A stretch of DNA of 64,000 nucleotides, taken from positions 20,435,088 through 20,499,087 of the forward strand of contig OX465579.1 in the NCBI GenBank assembly GCA_950022655.1. Direction: 5' to 3'. Origin of the DNA: Alentia gelatinosa (taxonomy: Eukaryota; Annelida; Polychaeta; Phyllodocida; Polynoidae). A program made the position numbers and the translations under genes. Positions within the stretch are counted from its first letter, which is position 1. Every line of letters begins with the position of its first letter. This document shows, in pieces, positions 54,980-64,000 of the stretch. A model generated the notes under the pieces. The model did no database searches and was not told the origin of the DNA. It was given only the letters and a program-made list of their open reading frames with translations.

Positions 54980-57900
54980 CCACCTCTCGGTGGCTCTGTA
55001 ATCCCCCACCCAGTGCAGCAGTGTATTGAGGATGGCCTCTACCACACGTCACCCCTTTTTAAATCCATCACTGGCCTGACGACAAATTATATCGCCGATA
55101 TCTTTTTGTCCGCTTCCAATGGCACCATTGCAGGGTAATGGCCGTGGGAGTGGGTGGTAGAGGAGTGGGAGGATGGGGAGGGGGGTTATCGCAGCATTGT
55201 CCGTGCGCCATTTGCGCAGGGTGTATAGGTGAAGGCAGATGCGCCCAGCATAGGCCATTGGAAGCAATTTGGGGTAGGGACAGCAGCAGTACTGGCTGTG
55301 GCAGTAGCGGTGTTTTGTATGGGCCCAGACCCGGGAGACCTCCACATGGGACAATACCATGGCTTGCCTCCATGTCTCACCCAGTCATGGCTGCAAGCGA
55401 TGCGTCCATTGACATCTTCATCAATACCCTAAGCGACGGGTCTATGGCCTCGCCTCCGCTACCTACTGCCCTCGAAACGACACGTTTTGTCTGGCTCAGA
55501 CGAACAACAAATTAACTTTTTGGAAGCGGATAAATAAATAAGTGAATGGATGAATTACGACTGCGCGTTGGAGATACACGGTGTTTAATGGGACTTTTAA
55601 CCAATACACAACGCGTACATTAGCTGTTGTGGGGTGTGCGTGTGTGGATGTGGCTGTGGCTGTTTGACTTCTTCTTACCGAGGTCTCATTGCTAGGATGT
55701 GACATGTGTGTGTCTAGGGGTAGGCGACGGGGGTGCTGAAGAACGGGGTGGGGGTAAATAGGGGCAGCTGTCATAGCTGGGGCACGTGCGGTCAGGCGTA
55801 ACTGGGGCAGTGGGTGATGCCCTCAGAGGGGGACAAAGGTGTGAACCTAACTGTACCTATAACCACCGTACAGGAGCCCTACTAGAACTACCGTGCCCCT
55901 AATTCAACTCTCACGACAATGCCCTACTCTTTGCGTACATTTCAGATATCATATAACCCATTCAGTGGTTTTCAGGGGCATATCGCGTCACATTACGGAT
56001 ATAAACAAAGGATTATGGCTGAGGAGTACGTGAAATGGCTGGAATTACATAAGATTGGCCGGAATTTCAAGCTATTGTTCTGAGCGTCGGGCATGGGTGG
56101 GGTATGAATACAGAACACCCGAGATAACAGCGTACCCCCTTCCATGCACCCCACCCTAGCCCGCCCCACCCCGACCCGCCCTCTCTCGGCAGCAGAAGGG
56201 GTCACCCCCGCCAGGGCCCGGAGAAAGCTCCCATGAGACCTGGTTGGATGCTTGGGTCTTTGTTGGCACGAGAGCAGTGGTCACACAAATCTGCTTCCCA
56301 CCCCTACCCGCGCCACCCTCTACAACTTCCACCCACCCTCCCACCCCCTCTCCCTTAACCCCCACACATCAACATACACAACACATGGCGTATAAGAAAT
56401 GTCCCTGGAGTCTTTGTATACCTTACAGGCCAGGTGTGTTGATTGTGAGAGTCTGTAGGGGCTTGTCTGCCAATCGGCAAGCCGTGAGTTCAGAAGTGTG
56501 TTTGCGCTAAGATTAACATTAAAGATTCTGGTCTCCTCGTGGGAACAAGAGAATCCCCTCCGACAATTAGCGTGGCATTCAGGTTAACGCCTGTTCCCAG
56601 CAATCACCATGTAAATGCTCCTGCCACACATTCCCCTAGGTCATTCGTCAGTGGAGCCGGCTCTGGTTTATTAGTCGTTTGTATACCGACACGCCGCTGC
56701 AGAGACTGCATTGTGAGACCTAAAACCCTGCCGATGACTCACATCGACGCCATTTTGTTTACTTCTGGCGGTCTTTATGACGTAACGCCACTGACGCCAA
56801 TCAAATTGCTATTTAGGCATCCGTCTCCACCGACCTAAGAGGTTATTGACAAGTCTGCTATAACAAATGGGCTTTCTGGACGTCGGTGGGGGGTGATTTA
56901 TCGGTGACTTCGTTATTGACAGTGGTTTGCGTGCTTGTTTGAGGTCATGGTGAGGGCAAACACTGATAAGCTGGGTAACTACTGACTACCACTGCCCACG
57001 CTCTCCTCCCTACCTGTATGCATAACAGTGGTTCAACGAATACAAATATGCAATGAAGCCTCCACGCTACGGACACTAAGCTATGAAAATTGGATGCTAC
57101 GCTATGATTTCCCGTGATCTTGTATGACAACCTAGGACACTATATTCTGGGTTTTCCGAGTTTTTTTATCAGAACGATTGGGGAAACATTTTTAAAAAGG
57201 TACAGGTGGTATACCTGCAAGGTTGGCATTAATTTATTTAGTATTCCGAGTCACTTTGAACCCAAAGAAAGTAGACATATGTGTTTTTTTACGCAACAGA
57301 TCGTACTTGTCGACCTTTCACTCTACGGAAAAAATAGCGTGCTCGCAGTATAGCTTAGTGTCCCGGTACAACAAACTAAAGAATAATACAAAATGTATTG
57401 AACACCCCTGTTAAAGGTATCTACATGAGCTTTTAGTGTTGTACATCATAGCAACAGCCAATATCATCACATCGCGTCAAGCTAAAATCTATGAAAAGAG
57501 ACAGACTACAATGTAATATTGCGCAGTGGAATAACGCCCACATGTACGTTTCGGTAGTAGTTATTCAGACTCAAAATGGTCATTATTATTTTTAGCGGTC
57601 GAGACGAAGCCGTAGTTTTAATGACTTCACAGCACGTTGTTTGCCTTCTGCCATTTTATTACCCACAGTGTGATCAGCCCCAGTGCACACCGATTAATGC
57701 TAGTCCCCTCCAAAAATAAAAAACACAGATTAGAAAAAAAAATCTGACTCGGGATGATGATGAAAAAAAAAGTAAAAAAAATAATCTCGACCTGCTAATT
57801 TCCCCGGATATGGCACGCCATAAAACGTTCACCTTGCCACATGGCTGCGTTTAATATTTGTTATTAATACACGGTAAAGGGGAGGGGGCGTCGGTTCTAA

Positions 57901-58260
57901 ATAAGACCTAGTAGTTTGGCCGATACTGGAGCATGTTGAACGTGTGTTTTGTACGAGGCACCGGGAGACACCGCGGAGGAGCCCGGGAATGTCTGCCGTC
58001 TCCAGCGACCAGCCCCCTCCATCCACAGGTGTGGCCAGCTTACTGCACTTTACTGTGGATGTCATCGTCGCTATGGCAACCGGCGATGGCACTCGACAAA
58101 GGTAAAACGGTGTCGCGACCCACAACTCACGCTCAGAGGCACGGAGACATATGCAAACACCTAGATAACAATTGAAGCTAACGTGCCTTTGATTTTAGAG
58201 GTATTCTTTTTTTAATGGTAGATCAATACTATTTATCTCTAGTGCCAGTCTGCCAAGCCC
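54980..58260. other. Unique sequence, nothing recognised
   Basis: Pyrimidine-rich tracts (about 56130-56360) and A-rich tracts (about 57710-57785). Open frames up to 125 codons show no family features. Confidence 0.35.
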
Positions 58261-58279
58261 ATCCTTACTGTGACAGACT

Positions 58280-58480
58280 GCAGACTATATATGTGTTTGT
58301 ATATATGTATATTTATGTATACATATATGTATATATACACACACATATATATATAATATATATATAGATCCGCAAACCTTTGGTCCTGTGCTAAATCATG
58401 CTATATATATTCTTTAAAGAATACTATGTAGATCCACAAACCTTTGGCTATTTGTTAATTATATTATAACACATATATGT
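58280..58480. repeat. Impure AT/GTAT-rich tract with a short duplication
   Basis: TGTATATATGTATA-type sequence is followed by two copies of TAGATCC-CAAACCTTTGG about 64 bp apart. Confidence 0.7.
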
Positions 58481-58489
58481 ACAGCACAA

Positions 58490-59900
58490 CTCGTATGTAC
58501 TTTAAAGTAGTATACGAAAATGGCTGTATGGAGGCTATATTCACAGAGGCCGTAGTAATGTATCTAGCATGGCACAGACCGTGGTAACCAAAGGAGACCT
58601 ACAAAACGCTCTTAATGAGTGGAGATGCAATTAGTCTGAGTGGGTTAATGAGTGCTCAGGTGGGTGGGTGGACGGAAGGCTGGACGGTGCGGCGCGTGTG
58701 TGTGTGTGTGTGAATGTTTGCGCGTGGGAGCCGCGACCATGGCAGGTGAGCGACAAAAAGCGGGCAGGTGGTAGTGACGCTTGACTGGTCTCCTAAGGGA
58801 CACAAGGAGGCTGCGGTACCCTTGTAGAGAGGGGTGGGAGGTGGGGGTGTGGTACTGTATTATATAGGTAAGCCATCACCGAGTGTCGCACTCTCAATCT
58901 ATAAAACACAGGTAAAGAAAACTGCCTCACCTGGCAGCCCCCACCTGGAAGGTCGGTGCCAGTGGAGCTGACACGCGGGCGGAGTGATATGGAGAGTGGT
59001 GTGCGGACAGGGATGCTGGGATTGTAAGAGCATGGGGGGCAAACACTAACAGTTAATGTTTGCTTAATGCTGGCGCGCTGGCTTTGCTGACGCTTGCTGA
59101 CGCTTGCCCGGCGTTGCCGAGGAGTGGCACTGTGTTTATGTGGCGTCGGGCAAGCTGAGATGTGCCGCCTGTCCACTTCAGTGTCTAGTCCGGGGTTGTG
59201 GGCGGGCTGAAAGACTGCTATCCTAACACACATTGCTCGTGACTTGTACCACGATGGGATTTTCAGTCTATTTAATCCCACCAATGGTTGGGGTATTTTA
59301 GGACCGGAAATTAGAAAGCTACATCAACATTTCTGTTTTGATTGATGGATTCTATTAGATTTAAGCTTATGTGGTCTTTATATTGGTCATTATTTTTCAT
59401 CGATGTTTATTCTCTCACCAATATGTCGTCCTACACTATATAGGCAATTACATTAAACAAATGGACCGGGAACTGTACAGGGAAGTTATTTGTGATGGCT
59501 ATCTTTAGCAATTTTCTAATTTTCAACATTCTAATAAAGATAGTAATCTTTTTCCATACTCCAACCGATTGCAACTGTTGCAAAAAAAATTTAATTCTGT
59601 AAGGGATGGTCACAATTCAAATTGACAATATTGTAATAGACAAAGTAAGACAGAATAAATGGAGATAAACAAGATTTTGCGACAGATACTTGTATTCAGA
59701 ATATGGACGTGTGCAGACACGGCAAGAGTGGGGGTGCATTTAGTGTATATCCTTCTTTATTCAATTGCGTACAATATAGCGAGAGGGTCGCTGGGGGGTA
59801 AACTTGTTCATATATTTTGCGTACGTAATTTATGAATGGCTCTATAAATACCTGATAATCCTTGTTTCCACATCATATATACACACATATACAAATATGT
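58490..59900. other. Unique sequence with a 163-codon minus-strand open frame
   Basis: The frame (58793-59284) is Pro/Ser/Arg-rich and has no recognisable domain. I see no second line of evidence and treat it as non-coding. Confidence 0.3.
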
Positions 59901-59912
59901 TTATATAAATAT

Positions 59913-59913
<1 letters not shown>

Positions 59914-59980
<67 letters not shown>

Positions 59981-59984
59981 TGTA

Positions 59985-60031
<47 letters not shown>
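59914..60031. repeat. Compound (AT)n microsatellite
   Basis: Two AT arrays (about 59914-59971 and 59991-60031) are separated by AAGTTGTATTAATT-like sequence. Confidence 0.95.
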
Positions 60032-60033
<2 letters not shown>

Positions 60034-60039
60034 ACTGCA

Positions 60040-61580
60040 AGTAGCAAGTAATAACAAAATGTTCATCAATAAATGAGGACATATTCTGTAATGGGTGATT
60101 GATATACGCAGGTGGCGTGAAACACATTGAGGAAGCTACTGGAGTAGACCGGCTACTAGCATTATATTGCCCCATAAACAAAGGCGGCCATTTTACACTA
60201 CTCGCCAGTGCCAGCAGTCGGCCGGCCATTGCCCATGGGTCTGAAATCTGCACCAGTCGGGTATATAATACATTAGCCGAGGCCAGTGGGCGAGCCTCCA
60301 GTCCGGGGATGCTGTTATACACTGGTTCAGCACCACCATTGCCTTCAGCCTAGGATTACACCAGAACAAAGACCTGTTCAGTCAGTCCCACTGCTGGCTT
60401 GTGTCTAATGAGCAATGGACATGCCAATGGCTTTTGTCTGCCAGTCCGCCGGCGGCTTGGTACGCGTAACCCCCCACCGTCCTCCTCCCACCCCCACACA
60501 CCCCAGAGCTTATGATGTCCATGGCGTCCCCCCGGCCAATGCTCCCGGCTCGCAGCCAGTGTTCCTGGGACTAACAAGGGGGGGTCTCACAGATCAAAGC
60601 CGGATGCTCGGACCGACCTGAGCCGGGCCACTACTAGGGTGTCCACGTTTTTATTGTTCTCCTCCAAGTGTTAGTTTCTGTGAGTGAATAGTGTTTGCAT
60701 TGTCCGCTATCACTACTCCAGATGGTCTCGCCGGGAACAAAGACTCCGGTCTAGATCGGCTTGACGACTCCACCGGAGAGAGCTTTGTTAATGTAGTAAT
60801 ATACGGTGGGGAATGGATCCGCTATCTTTATAGTTTATCAGTCTTGTACCAGCCACCTGCCCTTATGTATCTCCCCGAGTGGAGATAAGCCTCTCTTGTC
60901 ATTGATAACGACTCGCGTGCGCCAGTGTACACAACATCCAATCAGTGCTCTACACTGCCTTGCCACTCTAGCGGTCAGCGGGAGTACTACACGCGTATAA
61001 TCGACCATGTAAAGTTAGATTCTAGTCGCCGTCATCTTAAATTCAGAACAAAGAGAGACAGGCAGACTCCGATGTATAAAGAAGTATGCTACCGGTAGCA
61101 GTGTTTAGCATGTACTACCATGCTCCGATTATCACTCGTTTCTGTAATGATACCGTTTTAGAAATACATTTAGAGATGACTAAGATTTCCTCTCTTCATT
61201 ACAAGGCCTGATTTTCTTTCTTTTATTGATTATTACTTTTGAATTTTTCTACCAAAAGAATCAAAGCTACAGTCTGATAGATATTTTTTTATCTATATAC
61301 TTAAGGACAATCGGACAGTTATTTACTGCATGAACAATAAGTGGTCATCACTATTTACGACATTATCGCAGTATATTGACAAACGTTTGACACTGCTAGA
61401 AAAGAGTGATTAATACGTGGATAATGAAAATCTCCTGTTTCTCATTGGCTATTGAATCTCTGAGGCTACTATTTCTGGTGTTATTACTCATGATCGCGGT
61501 TAACTATTCGTTCGTGACAAACTCTCCACCTGTATTCTCCTCATTATGAATCACGTTATCCAGATTACCCCCTCCCTACT
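60040..61580. other. Unique sequence, nothing recognised
   Basis: Short open frames without features. Confidence 0.35.
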
Positions 61581-61584
61581 CTCC

Positions 61585-61945
61585 ACTACCTGTGGCAGGT
61601 AAAAACTGACTCCACCCGCAATCCGTTAACAATAGGCACGTTTCAGCGGAGTCCACGTGACGTTGTCAGGAATCTCTTTATTGGTCACAGAAATAATTAT
61701 CCTGCTCGTCGGTCGGAAAGTGAGCTGCTCTGAGTGGTACCTGAGCGAGCTGCTCGCGTAATATATGCAGTCTTACCTGTACGGTACATACCTGTTGCTT
61801 CAGGTACACTGCTGGGGCCACTTAGCCTAGCCTGAGGGGCCGGGGTCGGGTGCCGACTCGGGGTTGCAGATGATGGTGGTTGTGGGGTGGGTGGGGGGGG
61901 GGGCGTCCAGGTATAAGACAGGTAAGACTGGAGACAGGTAAACGG
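61585..61945. promoter_or_regulatory. Mixed cluster: TACCTGT/ACAGGTA E-boxes and two GAGCTGCTC
   Basis: TACCTGT occurs near 61589, 61775 and 61789 and ACAGGTA near 61918 and 61936. Exact GAGCTGCTC sites lie at 61722-61730 and 61747-61755 (25 bp apart). Both enriched words meet here in unique sequence, making it the best candidate regulatory module of the downstream intron. Confidence 0.45.
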
Positions 61946-61949
61946 ATAC

Positions 61950-64000
61950 ACAGGTCATACACGCAATCATGTTGAGTGAGGGGGTTAGGATTATACGAAA
62001 ACTGGCTTACTATCTTCGTACGTTAAAAATCGGGATGGAATTATTTATTAAATTTTTTCCTACGTCGATCAATGATTTTACGTGCGGTGAGAGTCAGCCT
62101 GTTTTCGTATTATTACACACCTAAAAGTTGTTAAATTTTACCTGGTTAAGTGATCAAAATCCCGTACACCACAGCATGACTTACGGCCATAAATACAACA
62201 TGGTCACGGAAGGCCATAGGACGCAATCTGTGCACCCTACACCGCACTTATTTACATATTCTTACTTCGAAATGAATTGAATAACATATGATAGCGAAAA
62301 ACGTCTCATAAGTAATATTATCAGTCAGAACTAAAGTTGACTCTAATATTGACCTTATGGTTAAAATACGAATCAAAGTAACCTTGATAAAGACTATATA
62401 AGAGTCAAAATGTCGGTTCGGTTGAATGCCAACACTTTTAAATATATCCAGTAGTTATATTTCTTAGGACACAATGAAAGGAGATATGAACTGAGAAAAG
62501 GACACAGAAATAGATAGTGTTAAAATACTCTGGCACAAAGAGTAAGATTTATTCATCACAAGAGAAATGTTTTGTTACCGCCGACTCAAATATTATGGGT
62601 GTTCCCTTTCTTTTCATTTGAACATGAACCATGTGTTGAATGACAACACGCGGATCAATTACAGGTTTGTAATGTTATCTCTGGCGACCAATATCGTGCT
62701 TGACATGGCTCCTTACATTACCAAAGCGAATCTTCAGACAGCTACCGGTAACTCTTACTAGAGGATGAAGTACATTGACTTGTAGTTAAAGTTGATGGCC
62801 ATTTGCTGCTGGTTAAATGAAGTCAGATATTTAAGCCATAAAGTATCGGAAGAAGGATTTTTATCATCCACCTGATACGAAGTCGCCATTGAAAACACAG
62901 AGGGAGTGTGTATCGCTATCGGTGGAGGATACAACATCGGACGATACATGAATAAGTCCCTGAAACATTATCTAGTGTGTAAACTTGAAAATGCAATGGT
63001 GAATGGTTGATACAATATCAACCTGTTTCTGATACTAGAGTGTGTTACGTATTACTACGTCGACAGATTGTTATTGTGTATACATTGTATTGCCAGAGAA
63101 CAGAAGCCAGTTTCTGTGCCAGAGTGTGTCTCCTTCCATGTACTGATGTCCACATTTAAATCCCGAATTTGCAATTGCCAAAAATGAAATATCGTAAAGA
63201 TGATTATGAATTGATGCACTATATGAAAAAATACAATCATCATTTTGTTCCTGTTTTATTATGACAATTTTAGAAATGGAACTCGAAAGGCTTAAAATAC
63301 GCACAGACAAGAGTCATGCTTTTGTTTTTATAACCTTTGTGTCCTTTGCATATCTGTCACAAAACTGATGTCTCGTCTAAGATCATCTGTGCTTATCAGT
63401 CCTTTTGTGCTTAAATTGCATCTGCGTTTTATCTATGATAATCAGGTGCATTGAGGGCTTAATAAGAAAGTGTGTGTTGTTTAGGACGGCGTGGTGCGCA
63501 GTCAGTCACTTCTGTAGTACTCGGGCCTCTGTTTAAGTGCCCCGAATGAATTGCTCTTCGCTCCAAAAGAAATGAAAGACAGATCGGAGCTGCATGACAC
63601 ACACTTTGCGTTGGCTAAGAAGCGTCTAACTACATCTGAGAAGGGTTTGATGCCCCGCCGCTGCATCGGTAAATAAATCATGTTAGGTACGACCGTCGTT
63701 TGAAGTGTATTGGCATACGCATTTGTCAGGCCAAAGAAAAGAAGGAGAGTACCATAAAGCGGGTGGATGAGAGGCCAAGTAGTGGCACTGTGTGTGTGCT
63801 TGGAGAGTGTGTGTCCTGGCGAGGGGGGCTGTGCGTCAGGGATCGGGGTGTGAGGGCTGGCAGAGCCGGGGTTAATGCTGCAGGGCTGTGTGGGCAGGTG
63901 GCTTATAGGTGTGTGTAGGGGAGGGGGTTAGGGTAGATTGAAGGATTGAAAACAGGTATGAAGGGGAATAGTGGAGAATAGGTAAGGGGTGGTGGGGTGA
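61950..64000. other. Unique AT-rich sequence, nothing recognised
   Basis: Short open frames only; G/T-rich toward the end. The exon completing RNP1 was not found here. Confidence 0.35.

Larger units (their letters stand above)
48870..64000 (+). other. Putative downstream intron of the CELF-like gene, at least 15.1 kb
   Basis: The next exon should begin by completing RNP1, with residues like CAFVK(Y/F). I did not find it before the window ends. The segment is poorer in foldback repeats than the upstream intron: one family D copy at 48.98-49.24 kb, two main AT arrays and long unique tracts. Confidence 0.5.

Noticed and set aside
58793..59284. 163-codon minus-strand open frame
   Set aside because: Pro/Ser/Arg-rich, with no recognisable family and no supporting signal; chance is adequate.
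1..64000. CRISPR array, bacterial operons or prophage
   Set aside because: No direct repeats with unique spacers of CRISPR size and no dense coding were seen; the splice signals and repeats are those of an animal genome.

Overview
This window looks like a gene-poor stretch of an invertebrate animal genome, possibly a lophotrochozoan or invertebrate deuterostome; the sequence does not settle the phylum. The reasons are a spliceosomal exon with textbook splice sites, no bacterial-style gene packing, mixed GC content, nine long (AT)n arrays, minisatellites and many short foldback repeats. A 200-base N block (40520-40719) marks an assembly gap. I recognise only one protein-coding segment: a 129-nt internal exon at 48741-48869 on the + strand. 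It encodes the first part of RNA-recognition motif 2 (RRM2) of a CELF/Bruno-like RNA-binding protein of the CELF3/4/5/6 type. I saw no neighbouring exon on either side, so most of the window is best read as intron of this gene, at least 48.7 kb upstream and 15.1 kb downstream. A gene nested in those introns cannot be excluded.

Layout. 0-6 kb: foldback repeats of families A, E and D, a 165-bp tandem duplication, and a CpG-rich, G-rich block at 3.27-3.64 kb. 6-12 kb: an E-box cluster, a CCAAGCCCTG-type minisatellite, unique sequence and one long foldback at 11.06 kb. 12-16 kb: family G and C repeats and a pogo-like miniature element. 17-24 kb: family B, F and D foldbacks and a relative of the pogo-like element whose internal unit has become a satellite of about 0.65 kb. 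24-33 kb: a hammerhead-like motif, a second family G copy, a TA-flanked terminal-inverted-repeat element, a 58-bp minisatellite broken by two insertions, a perfect 48-bp x 5 array and a SINE-like unit with a tRNA-related head and 93-bp tandem body. 34-45 kb: more A, B, D, E and F copies, a 70-bp minisatellite and the assembly gap. 45-64 kb: the CELF exon in largely unique sequence with one D copy.

Two patterns stand out. First, the 9-mer GAGCWGCTC occurs 19 times by hand count, in pairs or triplets at 10-25 bp spacing, where roughly 0.3-0.5 are expected by chance. It lies mostly outside recognised repeats and may be a DNA-binding site spread across the intron. Second, several repeat families that share no obvious sequence have the same build: two adjacent inverted-repeat modules in one ~250-380 bp unit. 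Coordinates come from reading by eye; repeat boundaries are accurate to about 5-20 bp unless an exact arm is given.
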